Assembly: GCA_014843695.1 (NCBI GenBank)
Contig: CM026386.1
Coordinates: 17,783,811-17,847,810, forward strand
DNA from: Archivesica marissinica
Taxonomy: Eukaryota > Mollusca > Bivalvia > Venerida > Vesicomyidae
Length of the DNA: 64,000 nucleotides
Reading direction: 5' to 3'
The translations under genes were made by a program, and so were the position numbers. The notes beneath the pieces were generated by a model. It ran no database searches. It saw nothing but the letters and a program-made list of their open reading frames with translations, and was not told where the DNA came from. Below, piece after piece: positions 43,274 to 54,512 of the stretch; the stretch's first letter is position 1; every line of letters begins with the position of its first letter.

Positions 43274-45316
43274 GTGTATTGATGCGCGTAGTGGTTGTAC
43301 TGCCGTGTAATGTAATGTAATGTACTGATGCGTGTAGTGATTGTACTGCCGTGTAATGTAATGTACTGATGCGTGTAGTGATTGTACTGCCGTGTAATGT
43401 AATGTACTGATGCGTGCAGTGATTGTACTGCCGTGTAATGTAATGTACTGATGCGTGTAGTGATTGTACTGCCGTGTAATGTACTGATGCGTGTAGTGAT
43501 TGTACTGCCGTGTAATGTAATGTACTGATGCGTGTAGTGGTTGTACTGCCGTGTAATGTAATGTAATGTACTGATGCGTGTAGTGATTGTACTGCCGTGT
43601 AATGTAATGTACTGATGCGTGTAGTGATTGTACTGCCGTGTAATGTAATGTACTGATGCGTGCAGTGATTGTACTGCCGTGTAATGTAATGTACTGATGC
43701 GTGTAGTGATTGTACTGCCGTGTAATGTACTGATGCGTGTAGTGATTGTACTGCCGTGTAATGTAATGTACTGATGCGTGTAGTGATTGTACTGCCGTGT
43801 AGTGTAATGTACTGATGCGTGTAGTGATTGTACCGCCGTGTAATGTAATGTACTGATGCGTGTAGTGATTGTACTGCCATGTAATGTACTGTACTGATGC
43901 GTGTAGTGATTGTACTGCCGTGTAATGTAATGTACTGATGCGTGTAGTGATTGTACTGCCGTGTAATGTAATGTACTGATGCGTGTAGTGATTGTACTGC
44001 CGTGTAGTGTAATGTACTGATGCGTGTAGTGATTGTACCGCCGTGTAATGTAATGTACTGATGCGTGCAGTGATTGTACCGCCGTGTAATGTAGTGTAAT
44101 GTACTGATGCGCGCAGTGATTGTACCGCCGTGCAATGTAGTGTAATGTACTGATGCGTGTAGTGATTGTACTGCCGTGTAATGTAGTGTAATTTAATGAT
44201 GCGTGTAGTGATTGTACTGCCGTGTAATGTAATGTACTGATGCGTGTAGTGATTGTACTGCCGTGTAATGTAATGTACTGATGCGTGTAGTGATTGTACT
44301 GCCGTGTAATGTAGTGTAATGTAATGATGCGTGTAGTGATTGTACTGCCGTGTAATGTAATGTACTGATGCGTGTAGTGATTGTACTGCCGTGTAATGTA
44401 ATGTACTGATGCGTGTAGTGATTGTACTGCCGTGGTAGTGTAATGTACTGATGCGTGTAGTGATTGTACTGCCGTGTAATGTAGTGTAATGTAATGATGC
44501 GTGTAGTGATTGTACTGCCGTGTAATGTAATGATGCGTGTAGTGATTGTACTGCCGTGTAATGTAATGTACTGATGCGCGTAGTGATTGTACTGCCGTGT
44601 AATGTATGTAATGATGCGTGTAGTGATTGTACTGCCGTGTAATGTAGTGTAATGTACTGATGCGTGTAGTGATTGTACTGCCGTGTAATGTAGTGTAATG
44701 TAATGATGCGTGTAGTGATTGTACTGCCGTGTAATGTAATGTACTGATGCGTGTAGTGATTGTACTGCCGTGTAATGTAATGTACTGATGCGCGTAGTGA
44801 TTGTACTGCCGTGTAATGTAGTGTAATGTACTGATGCGTGTAGTGATTGTACTGCCGTGTAATGTAGTGTAATGTAATGATGCGCGTAGTGATTGTACCG
44901 CCGTGTAATGTAGTGTAATGTACTGATGCGTGTAGTGATTGTACCGCCGTGTAATGTACTGATGCGTGTAGTGATTGTACTGCCGTGTATTGTAGTGTAA
45001 TGTAATGATGCGTGCAGTGATCGTACTGCCGTGTAATGTAATGTACTGTTGCGTGTAGTGATTGTACTGCCGTGTAATGTAGTGTAATGTAATGATGCGT
45101 GTAGTGATTGTACTGCTGTGTAATGTAGTGTAATGTAATGATGCATGTAGTGATTGTACTGCCGTGTAATGTAGTGTAATGTACTGGTGCATGTAGTGAT
45201 TGTACTGCCGTGTAATGTAGTGTAATGTACTGGTGCGTGTAGTGATTGTACTGCCGTGTAATGTACTTATGCGTGTAGTGATTGTACTGCCGTGTAATGT
45301 ACTGATGCGTGTTTAT
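43274..45316. repeat. 41/46-bp satellite, about 48 units
   Basis: Unit TGATGCGTGTAGTGATTGTA then CTGCCGTGTAATGTAATGTAC (41 bp). Many units, mostly after 44080, insert five bases (AATGTAGTGTAATGTA form, 46 bp); others lack one ATGTA block (35-36 bp). Length change is therefore by short ATGTA/GTGTA modules. Minus-strand frames of 317-674 codons are artefacts. Confidence 0.97.
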
Positions 45317-45475
45317 GATGTGTGTGAACGAGCATACAGAATTATATGATCTAGTAATAATCTGATATACATGTAAAATGGCTGGCAGTGGTTACGGACG
45401 TTGACTCCATACCACTTGCTCTTTACAGTTGTACGCTCGAATCCAACTTGCGGTGTCAGATTTGTTAGTTTAGTC

Positions 45476-45703
45476 TAGCTTATACAAAATAATTTTAGTT
45501 CGATTGTGACACAAGTTCTTACAACTTATATCAATCACTATCGAAACCTCATTTCTGATGGCATCCATCGCCACGAGGGAGAGATATGCAATGTGGAATT
45601 TAAATTCCTTGCCTCAGGGTACAATCATAACGGCTCCAGCTGGGCTCGAACTCAGGGCCTTTCGCACCTGACGCTAGCGCTTTACCACTGCGCTATCACG
45701 ACA
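45476..45703 (-). mobile_element. SINE-B copy
   Basis: Reverse copy: tail TTTTAGTTCGATTGTGACAC, body CTGATGGCATCCATCGCC, B box as GGGCTCGAACTCAGGG, head ACTGCGCTATCACGACA. Confidence 0.92.
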
Positions 45704-46085
45704 TACAGATGTATTTGATGTGAGGGAGTTATTCAGCTGGATTGCGGAAGGTCGATGGTACTACCCGGGTACACAAGCATCAGTGTCAGGAGTGCTGCTC
45801 GGCTGGGCACCCGGTGTCTTCCTCTAGTAATGGTATCAGGAGACTCGATACATGACCTACCCCCTACCTACCCCCCTTACCCAAATAAATTGAATTGACA
45901 CACACGATGGTTACTTATCTGTACGGACGAATTCACTTTTTTAAATAAAATCATATATAATCAGCACTAGCGGACAACAGACAGTCACCATTTAGGTTCT
46001 AGTTGTATCACATTGTCTGATAAAACTGATAGTAACTATAGAGCAAATCACTCCATCACTGTAGACGGCGTACGTTTATTGTTGA

Positions 46086-46348
46086 GTCCGCCTCCGTGGT
46101 CGAGTGGTTATGATCGCTGACTTGTAGACCACTGTAACCTATCATCACTGATGGTTCGAGCCCCGCTCAGACCGTGTCTCATTTATATGAAAACAAGTTG
46201 GCAGTTTCTTACGGAGGTTGGTGCACCCAAGTACTGGTTAACCATTGGAGCCTGCCCAGGAAAGGTGTTGTTAGGTAAACTGCCCACCGGCAATATAGCC
46301 CAAACTGGTGCTGATGCAGGCGTAAAACTCGAAATATAACATAACATA
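46086..46348 (+). mobile_element. SINE-D, full-length, 14-bp target duplication
   Basis: Head GTCCGCCTCCGTGGTCGAGT, body AGTTGGCAGTTTCTTACGGA, CAGGAAAGGTGTTGTTAGG, GCTGATGCAGGCGTAAAAC, tail ATATAACATAACATA. Exact ACGTTTATTGTTGA lies at 46072-46085 and 46349-46362, showing recent retroposition. Confidence 0.96.
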
Positions 46349-46364
46349 ACGTTTATTGTTGATG

Positions 46365-46885
46365 AGCATCTATCTGGCACCCGGGCATACAGGATGTATT
46401 TCTTATTAAATACAGTATGTTTGAAAATCATTTCACACGTCAGCCACGCTCCTGCATGCATATTAGTATGGTTTTCACACCCTTACATACTGAACGCAAC
46501 GTTCCGACACTTACCCCTACCCTGGGGTTGATTTGAAATCCCCAATTTCTAAGATGTTCAAACCAACTCCCCCGTCGGAATGCTACGTCGCCCCAAAAAA
46601 TACAAGGATAAAAAAACTAGTTTCTACGAGAAAACCCTTGGAAAGATGTGCTCGTTTGTCAACGTCACATCATTAAACATTTTAGAATTATTATAATTTT
46701 GGTGACAAATTCAAAATTCAGAAATAAAATTTGATGTTTTCTGCATGGAATCGGTCCAGTAGAATGAACATTTCAATACGTTTACACTTGGTGTTTAAAA
46801 CACACATACCATGAAATACCCGTGCATAAATTGACCAATACAACCACTCTACGGAATACGTTCCCAGGAGACAAATGCGTGTGTG
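46365..46885. other. Unassigned stretch
   Basis: No recognised feature. Confidence 0.4.
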
Positions 46886-46888
46886 TGT

Positions 46889-47142
46889 TTTACATTTATT
46901 TATCGTCGATACTGAAGAGATTAGTCATTTTCGATTGTTGGAGGATATTGCAATGATACAGACATAGACCCATTCCAGAGTCTCCTCTGGTTCTGTTACG
47001 TGCACGGTGTACAACACCGACACGAGACCTCGGTTTATAAAGTCCCATTTGAAAGACATTTATTAGGGTCAGACGTGGGGTCGTACCTGCGATCACTGCA
47101 GTACCAGTCCAGCGTGTTACCACTAGACTACGGATCCGTCTG
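46889..47142 (-). mobile_element. SINE-C copy with deleted tail hairpin arm
   Basis: The tail reads TCGTCGATACTGAAGAG: the loop and distal arm of the stem-loop are missing. Body and head (ACTAGACTACGGATCCGTCTG) are present. It abuts a SINE-E fragment. Confidence 0.9.
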
Positions 47143-47340
47143 CATATGGCCGGTTGGTGAGCCACCAGCTAGTTAAATAATGGTTACCGATTGCCTACCA
47201 GCCTGGCGCCTGGCATACAAGCATAGGATTCGGGAAATACTGATGTTCATAAAATGTGTCTCATAAGTCAGAAATGGCTGGCCCGTTAAATAGGGGTGAC
47301 ACTATAATAAACAAACACTTTACTTTACTTTTTACTTTTA
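47143..47340 (+). mobile_element. SINE-E body and tail
   Basis: Starts at ATATGGCCGGTTGGTGAGCC (no tRNA head) and ends GGGGTGACACTATAATAAAC. Joined directly to the SINE-C head, so a SINE-C may have landed in or replaced the SINE-E head. Confidence 0.87.
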
Positions 47341-47364
47341 ACATCACAATGGATTACTGGTGCA

Positions 47365-47814
47365 TTAATTGAAGAGTATTATTATAATATCACAGTCGTT
47401 CAATCTACTTTTTTTAGCCACATATACTTGTACTATCTGCCATCCCCGTCCCAACACACACCAACAATAACCGCAAGTCAATACCTTTACTAGTAAAAGT
47501 TCTGTTCTGTCAGTCAATTCACCAATTTTCAAGTAGGGTACCATCTGCTTTTTTCTACCATCATATATTGCTAGCAAATTATCATCTGAATCCGTCCATC
47601 CATTCTGGAGAAAATGTCGTTTGTGTTTTGAACTGTTTTTGTTGGGTTTGTCCATGGAACCAGAAGTTGAGTTTGTCCATGGAACCGAAGGGAACAGAGC
47701 GTAATTCCGACGCTTGCACCAGGGCCTGAAGTTATAAAGCTTTTCTCGGATCTGAAACTCGAGCTCAAGAAATGTCATTGGTTGAGTCTGATAATTTGCT
47801 CTAGGCTCAACCAA
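47365..47814 (-). CDS. Unrecognised 149-codon open frame
   Basis: The longest frame in the window not made of tandem repeats. The first third overlaps MITE P. The middle holds NGWTDSDDNLLAIYDGRKKQ and a Cys-containing block LTCGYCWC. No domain is recognised, and there is no promoter, splice or homology evidence. It is probably a chance frame; retained because it is unusually long for this AT-rich sequence. Confidence 0.15.
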   Translation of the reverse strand: MVEPRANYQTQPMTFLELEFQIREKLYNFRPWCKRRNYALFPSVPWTNSTSGSMDKPNKNSSKHKRHFLQNGWTDSDDNLLAIYDGRKKQMVPYLKIGELTDRTELLLVKVLTCGYCWCVLGRGWQIVQVYVAKKSRLNDCDIIIILFN

Positions 47815-47870
47815 CTATATGCTCGAGACTGATATTGAGTTTGGAGAAAGGTTTTATAACCTCCAGGCCA
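47720..47870. mobile_element. MITE P
   Basis: CAGGGCCTGAAGTTATAAAGC on the left is mirrored by AGGTTTTATAACCTCCAGGCC on the right, 151 bp. CAGGG starts are common among hAT-type elements. A partial relative is at 38545. Confidence 0.65.
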
Positions 47871-48071
47871 TTTAGAAAAAATGTATCCGGTGAGTTGTAA
47901 TCTTAGGAAATAGCTCTATGCATATGATTTATATTGGTGTTTTCTTTACATTTGCTTACTGTGGTCTGTATTCATTCAATGTTGTATTAATTTAGAACAA
48001 CATTATTCCGATATTTGTTCTAAGTCGGATTCGACAATCAGCTGCTCCACTCGATTAATCGCTGACTAATG

Positions 48072-48357
48072 TGTTTTACGTTTATTTATCGTCGCTACCG
48101 GTTGCCCATATGAGCGACGCCTCCTGAAGAGATTAGTCATTTTAGAGTTTGGAGAATAGTGCATAATACAGACAGAGACCCATTCCAGTGTCTCCTCTGG
48201 TTCTTTTACGTGCACGGTGCAAAGCACCGACACGAGACCTCGGTTTAACGTCCCATTTGAAAGACTGTTAATTTCATTAGGGTCAGACGGGGGGTCGAAC
48301 CTGTGATCCCTGGATTACCAGTCCAGCGTGCTACCACTGGACTACAGATCCGTCTGT
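48072..48357 (-). mobile_element. SINE-C, full-length, 14-bp target duplication
   Basis: Reverse copy from tail stem-loop to head (ACTGGACTACAGATCCGTCTG). Flanked by exact ATCGCTGACTAATG at 48058-48071 and 48358-48371, which fixes the borders of the family. Confidence 0.96.
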
Positions 48358-48559
48358 ATCGCTGACTAATGAAATAACCGCGTGATATGATCAGCGTAGT
48401 AATACAATTTGTGTATATTCTGCACTGATAACATTTTGATGAGGATTGTCTACTCTAGGCGACGGACGTATCTGATCTTTTTATCTACTTTCTGGCTGAT
48501 ATCGCAAATGTTTCTTTTCTGTTGAACAAATTATTTCTTGTGGTCCACATAGTGATAAT

Positions 48560-48902
48560 GGTTGTAAAACAACAAATACATTGTATTTAATAACATACAT
48601 AGCCTGTCATTTATATTTCCAATATTTCATTTCTTTTGATACCACATCCACTATGAAGAGGTATTCAAATGAAACTGTAAAAGAGCAAAACTCTTCCAAT
48701 TATAACGTTTTCCACAACCAGTGCTCACTTGTGAATAACGTCACTGTGTTTACACACTGTATTCCTCCGCCAAATAATACAGTATACCAACCTTCAGTTT
48801 GCAATGGTCTGAATTATTATACCCTTATCCCACATCTTTTCTGCACATCAACAAGTCTGAAGTCTTCTCACGTCACATAATTTCTCAAAAAATACAAAAA
48901 CT
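48560..48902 (+). repeat. Dispersed repeat Q copy 3
   Basis: Contains both ends: TGTAAAACAACAAATA at the left and CACGTCACATAATTTCTC at the right. The central part differs from copies 1 and 2 over about 40 bp (GAAACTGTAAAAGAGC). Confidence 0.87.
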
Positions 48903-49024
48903 ATACACTGCCTGTCATGAAAATGCAGGTTTGCCAAAACGAAAGAGCTATTAGTTATTTTTTTCTTTAAAATAACATATCTTTTTCTTAACTGTACTTT
49001 TGTAGCCATAATATATTTCTGTAA

Positions 49025-49119
49025 ATGAATTGTATTGGGGAGGGCCGTTTTATAATGTGTATAGCACTTGTGGCCCAAACCTTTTGCTGTATATATTTGG
49101 CAATAAATTATGTTTAAAC

Positions 49120-49147
<28 letters not shown>
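49025..49147 (+). mobile_element. Retroposed 3' end with 28-base poly(A)
   Basis: GGGGAGGGCC...TTGTGGCCCAAACC is followed by an AATAAA signal at 49101 and an uninterrupted A28 at 49120-49147. A similar sequence without the poly(A) is at 61733-61800. This is the mark of a LINE-mobilised transcript; the source is unknown. Confidence 0.75.
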
Positions 49148-49150
<3 letters not shown>

Positions 49151-49290
49151 ATTGGGACTACATTCGACCGCGGATGCACGTCTGCCTAGTTACGTATATG
49201 CAACGTCAATTGTAGTTATGACATGTTGCGGCTTCTATCTTACTCGAGTTTAGTCACATTGCCAAGGACGATGGTTTATTGATAACATTG

Positions 49291-50156
49291 TATATAAAGC
49301 AGGAATATGTTAATGTTTACTTCCCGGTCCGAGGATCGAACCCAGGTATATAAAGCAGGAATATGTTAATGTTTACTTCCCGGTCCGAGGATCGAACCCA
49401 GGTATATAAAGCAGGAATATGTTAATGTTTACTTCCCGGTCCGAGGATCGAACCCAGGTATATAAAGCAGGAATATGTTAATGTTTACTTCCCGGTCCGA
49501 GGATCGAACCCAGGTATATAAAGCAGGAATATGTTAATGTTTACTTCCCGGTCCGAGGATCGAACCCAGGTATATAAAGCAGGAATATGTTAATGTTTAC
49601 TTCCCGGTCCGAGGATCGAACCCAGGTATATAAAGCAGGAATATGTTAATGTTACTTCCCGGTCCGAGGATCGAACCCAGGTATATAAAGCAGGAATATG
49701 TTAATGTTTACTTCCCGGTCCGAGGATCGAACCCAGGTATATAAAGCAGGAATATGTTAATGTTTACTTCCCGGTCCGAGGATCGAACCCAGGTATATAA
49801 AGCAGGAATATGTTAATGTTTACTTCCCGGTCCGAGGATCGAACCCAGGTATATAAAGCAGGAATATGTTAATGTTTACTTCCCGGTCCGATGATCGAAC
49901 CCAGGTATATAAAGCAGGAATATGTTAATGTTTACTTCCCGGTCCGAGGATCGAACCCAGGTATATAAAGCAGGAATATGTTAATGTTTACTTCCCGGTC
50001 CGAGGATCGAACCCAGGTATATAAAGCAGGAATATGTTAATGTTTACTTCCCGGTCCGAGGATCGAACCCAGGTATATACAGCAGGAATATGTTAATGTT
50101 TACTTCCCGGTCCGAGGATCGAACCCAGGTATATAAAGCAGGAATATGTTAATGTT
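49291..50156 (-). repeat. 56-bp satellite carrying the SINE-A B box, 15 units
   Basis: Each unit joins TATATAAAGCAGGAATATGT, TAATGTTTA and the SINE-A segment CTTCCCGGTCCGAGGATCG + AACCCAGG. The latter is the T-arm/B-box part of the SINE in reverse. Fifteen complete units plus a partial; they differ at only about three positions (a missing T near 49652, GATGATCG near 49891, ATACAG near 50080). Every unit keeps the B-box core GGTTCGATCC on the minus strand except the GATGATCG one. Confidence 0.97.
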
Positions 50157-50159
50157 TGT

Positions 50160-50875
50160 TATTGTGATTGTAGTTTACTGTTATTTTATATAGTATGCTG
50201 CAATGTTGGTAAAATTATGCTAAACACCATATTTTTAAGACCCTGTAAATAAAAAAAGTAGCATGGTAACACCATATTTTCTTTTCATTGTTGTGTTTAT
50301 ACTTGTTTCATTACGACTCGGGCAAAATTTCATGCAAATCTTATTGAAATTTGTATTGGGGGCATATACCTTTAAATATTCCTCCTGTGCGAAAGCTTGT
50401 AGGGAGCTTTATGGCAACGCGAGTTGCTAAATGAGTATCGATATTGATCTTATATATCAATTTGGTTTACCGGAAGTTTGGGTTGCCGGAAAGTACTACC
50501 ATCTACATGGAGGTACAGAAGAGATTCGCTGATGCAAAGAAATGAAAACGAGGCACATTGGGGTTTCCCTGTTTTAATTTATGATGGTAATTATGGAGTT
50601 GGCTTCGTTTGTAACAGAAATGATACAATACTCTGGTACTGTATATACATAACGCTAAGCAGCCACGCGCGTGCACCTGCAAACCATCTACAAGATAAAC
50701 ATAATCATTGTCGTCAGTCTATCTTCCTTTTATGTCAATTCCGTCGCGGAGATGTAGTCAGTTTTCTCCTATCCTGTCTAGTTCTGTAATTGATTTTGAC
50801 TTCAACATTGTATTGGCTTTCCCTGTTGATATGCAGTGCCTATTTCAAATTATTTAGATACGTTAGACTTCTCCA
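50160..50875. other. Mostly unassigned; short MITE G-like block
   Basis: A 103-codon frame (50478-50789) has no recognised domain. Near 50715-50765, TATCTTCCTTTTATGTC and CGTCGCGGAGATGTAG resemble a block inside MITE G (TATCTTCCTCTAATGTCG, CTCGCGGGGATGTAG). Confidence 0.4.
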
Positions 50876-50877
50876 AA

Positions 50878-50954
50878 TGATTATATCTATACGTGCGCTC
50901 GCTTTGAGGCTTTGCTTAATTATATTATATTCTGGTAGTATATAATTATATATA
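50878..50954 (-). repeat. Flank shared with 7870-7945
   Basis: The reverse complement matches the DNA to the right of the 36-bp array, including GCGCTCGCTTTGAGGCTTTG. Confidence 0.8.
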
Positions 50955-51161
50955 CTAGAGGACATAGAAAACGCACACCTACATTATATGATTATTATTA
51001 CATGAAAACGAAATATGAAGGATTCCACCAAAGATGTATCACATCTGTATTACAAAACACAAACTGAACTAACAATATTCCAAAATGTTTAATTCTATAT
51101 AGTTATTGTTTTTCATGTAAAAATACACTAATCCGAAGTGTACGTTTTCTATGTCCTCTAG
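50955..51161 (-). mobile_element. MITE H, complete, single-unit end
   Basis: CTAGAGGACATAGAAAACGC at the left and GTTTTCTATGTCCTCTAG at the right, TA-flanked, 207 bp. Compared with 6880-7869 it carries one terminal unit instead of 24. Confidence 0.92.
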
Positions 51162-51241
51162 TATATAAGTGACCTATCCAAATGCTACATAAGTTGCTTC
51201 GTCGAAACATAAGATAATATGTGAAACACATAAAACGGTAT

Positions 51242-51845
51242 TTAAAGCAGAATTACATCGTATGAAATAAAAGATATTTGAAAAATTCATTTTTTATGAA
51301 TGGTGCTACACATTCTAACATTATACTTTGAATGCTTATGTTCATTTGGTAAACAGTGTTTTTTTTGCAATAAAACAAACTCGAAACCGAAAGTAGGACT
51401 TTCCGAGTCGATCGGTCACGCACTTGTTTACAACCGGAACACATCGTCAACACTTGTTTGCATTCGGAATGCATCGTCCCCATGTGTCCCACGTTGTCTT
51501 TTTTAATTAAATTACTTGATATGTTGATTCATACCTCTGTTAGCTAAGTCGTTTAGGGACATTTCTACATCCCCGCGAGGGGTTCAACATTAGAGGAAGA
51601 TAGATAGATAGTGTTTCATGTTCAAAATATATACGTTGTTTTCTACATCCTCTGTTGTTTCACGCATGCGCGCTGTGCGTGATTAAATTTCGTGTGTTGA
51701 TAAACAAATTCGCGTATACGACGGTTTAAATTTATTGGAATTTTATCGTTTCTGAGCGACTATATCGATTTTTGTAAACACACACACACATTAGTATTTA
51801 TATTTTACCCAAAACATCCTTTATTACGATCTAATGCTGCTTTAA
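51242..51845 (-). mobile_element. MITE G copy 2
   Basis: 604 bp in reverse orientation with ends TTAAAGCAGAATTACATCGT and ACGATCTAATGCTGCTTTAA; the interior matches 37279-37867 over its full length. Begins about 80 bp after MITE H. Confidence 0.95.
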
Positions 51846-51849
51846 TACT

Positions 51850-52700
51850 AGACGGCATAAACACGGGGGATAGTTCTTTTTTATGGGATGATGTCTGTGC
51901 ATTCGTAGAAAGCTATCTAACAATCTGCATCTGCCAGTGTGTGTCAACACGTCGACACATTAACAGACACGAATACGGAGAGGAATTATGTCTTAAGTAC
52001 TTTCAAAATAAAGAACAGTCACCATGCTGATTGTAATTAAAGGAACTGTTTGTCCTATGTGGCGACTAGAAATAAGTTCCTGGAAATGTATTGTGTTTAA
52101 AGAAGCTGTGGAACACTGCACAGTTTCCTTAGATATAGATAACACCTAAACAGGGGCCTCCGTGGCCGACTGGTTATGATATTTCACTTAAAATCACTTG
52201 CTCTCACCGCTGCATAGATTTAATATTCAAATTATGCAAGAAATGTAAAGGGGTGTGGGAAATGTGTAATTTTATTGTAATTTAAATATTGTATTCCCAT
52301 TTATCTGACACATATCCGAGTGCCTGTTGTCGCATGGCGGCCATTTAGTATAACCAATACATGACAATGTGCTATGTAAATGGTGTGCACGGTGTGTGTT
52401 TACTGCCACTTGTCCTACCATAATATAGGCATATGGCAATATCTCAGCTGATATTGTTCCCTGGTGGAAGATAGCATGCAGCTATGGTAACTGTCTGATA
52501 ATCCTTATATTCCACCCACACTGACGGACTATTTTATTATAAAATGTCACCATATCATTTTGTGTTTTATTATTGGCAGCTAAAGAAATTAGACCAGCAA
52601 GGAATAATCCGTCTCATATTGCTAAAATAGAATACCATCAAATCCAATACATATACTTAAAACAGTAACACTTGTCAAGAAATAAGGGTCATTATATTGC
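51850..52700. other. Unassigned, with one SINE-head remnant
   Basis: GGGGCCTCCGTGGCCGACTG at 52155 resembles the head of the SINE at 55716 and stops after about 40 bases. Otherwise nothing recognised. Confidence 0.45.
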
Positions 52701-52707
52701 CCTATAT

Positions 52708-53352
52708 AATCATGTCGCTTACAACAATCCTTGGCACTCCTGGAAATATGGATATTATAGTGCCCTCTATAATCATGTCGCTTGCAACAATGCCAGACAT
52801 TTCTTGGAAATAATGATAGTATAGTGCCATATCTAATCATGTCACCTGCAACAATGCCAGACATTTCCTGGAAATATGGATAGTATAGTGCCATTTCTAA
52901 TCATGTTCCATGCAACAATGCCAGACATTTCCTGGAAATATGGATAGTATAGTGCCCTCTATAATCATGTCGCTTGCAACAATGCCAGACATTTCTTGGA
53001 AATATGGATATGATAGTGCCATATCTAATCATGTTCCATGCAACAATGCCAGACATTGCCTGGAAATATGGATAGTATAGTGCCCTCTATAATCATGTCG
53101 CTTGCAACAATGCCAGACATTTCTTGGAAATATGGATATGATAGTGCCATATCTAATCATGTTCCATGCAACAATGCCAGACATTGCCTGGAAATATGGA
53201 TAGTATAGTGCCATATCTAATCATGTCACCTGCAACAATGCCAGACATTTCCTGCACATGTGGATATTATAGTGCCATTTCTAATCATATCCCATGCAAC
53301 AATTCCAGACATTTCCTGGAAATATGGATATTATATTGCCCTATCTAATCAT
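52708..53352. repeat. 64-bp tandem array, about 10 units
   Basis: Units contain TGCAACAATGCCAGACATTT, CCTGGAAATATGGATAGTAT and AGTGCC. Neighbouring units alternate between TCTATAATCATGTCGCTT and ATCTAATCATGTTCCATG forms, so a 128-bp period is also visible around 52900-53170. Confidence 0.93.
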
Positions 53353-53810
53353 GTCGCATACACCACTCCCTGGAATTGGACAAAATTCCCATGTCCAACT
53401 CCCTGGCGGTGCTCGAACTTGGGCACACGGCGGAATTCACGGTACGAGGCTCCAGGCGTTACATATAGTGCTCATCAGCAAATTCCAGTATTCTGCACTA
53501 CGTATTAAAACGAAAGCTATACAAGCAGAACATTGTCTATTTATTGTTTAAAAAACATCTACTGTCTTTTCTTTTCTTTCATGTTGCATCCCATTAATGG
53601 TCTGAACTCCAGCGCTGAACTATACATTGTCCTTGGGCAGACGCTACAAACCCGCCGTAACTGAATATCAAATCTGGAACCCCTCGATTCCAAATCCCAC
53701 GTTCTACGACTGAACCATGGAAGCCACATGTTGAACGCTCATGTAACAATCTACAGCATGTGTTAAGTCTCGGACGGTGGCTGTTGTATGGAGTATTGTT
53801 GTTTGTTCAT

Positions 53811-54027
53811 ACGCCTTCATCAGCACCAACGTGGGCTATATCGCCGGCTGGTATTGTACCTAGCAATGCATTTCCTTGACAGGCTCCAGCGATTGATCAG
53901 TACTTGATGCACCGACCTCCGTAAGAAGCTGCCAACCTTTTCACAAACGAACCCGTCACCATCAGTGATGATAGGTTATAGTTGTATGCAAGTCAGTGAC
54001 CTTAACCACTCGACCACGGAGGCGGAC
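53811..54027 (-). mobile_element. SINE-D copy
   Basis: Reverse copy from GCCTTCATCAGCACCAACG to the head ACCACTCGACCACGGAGGCG. Part of the CAGACCGTGTCTCATTT segment is lost. A short ATGGAGT repeat lies on both sides. Confidence 0.9.
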
Positions 54028-54149
54028 TATATGGAGTGTGCGCTGTTGCCATTGTATGTATATGGTTAGCACTAAGCACATGTATGCCCCGATGCAGCAT
54101 GGAACCTAGACAAATGTACCAGTATATAGGTGCTAATATCAGCTTCTGA

Positions 54150-54470
54150 CGATGATGTATCCGTTTATTTACCCTCGCCACCGCAGAGCATATGGGCGAG
54201 TATTCCAAGTCGATTATGAAGATGTTTAATGTGTGTCTAGTGAGTTGTTGATGTGCGTCTAGTGAGTTGTTGAATGTGTGTCTAGTAGAATGGTGCTCTT
54301 GAAGTTTCTGATTATGGTGCTGTAAAATGTTGACCCCCGAAGGAGACTTCCTGTTCAGTGAGACAAATTCTTTCGAAAGGCTCTTCTTATGGCCACTCTC
54401 CTCACTCTGTGTGTGTCATCCCGCAGCAGGATACAAACGAATCTGGCAGTTAGACGTCTCGTCGTCTAGT
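54150..54470 (-). pseudogene. Decayed relative of the 59.4-59.8 kb sequence
   Basis: The reverse strand matches 59400-59700 in patches: AGAAGCCAACCG-like, GTCACACTGAA-like GTCTCACTGAACAGGAAG, ACCATAATCAGA, CTACTAGACACAC. It then has three tandem CAACAACTCACTAGACGCAC-type units (54235-54290). It ends in CTCGCC...GGCGAG and TAAATAAACG, resembling the SINE-C tail. No open frame remains. Confidence 0.5.
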
Positions 54471-54512
54471 CACTCCAGGGTCTGTCCATACCTCCACGAT
54501 CTCATAAAACAA

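Noticed and set aside
43168..45192. 674-codon minus-strand frame rich in HYITRQYNHYTHQ
   Set aside because: Array artefact; overlapping frames of 317 and 336 codons give the same peptide in other phases.
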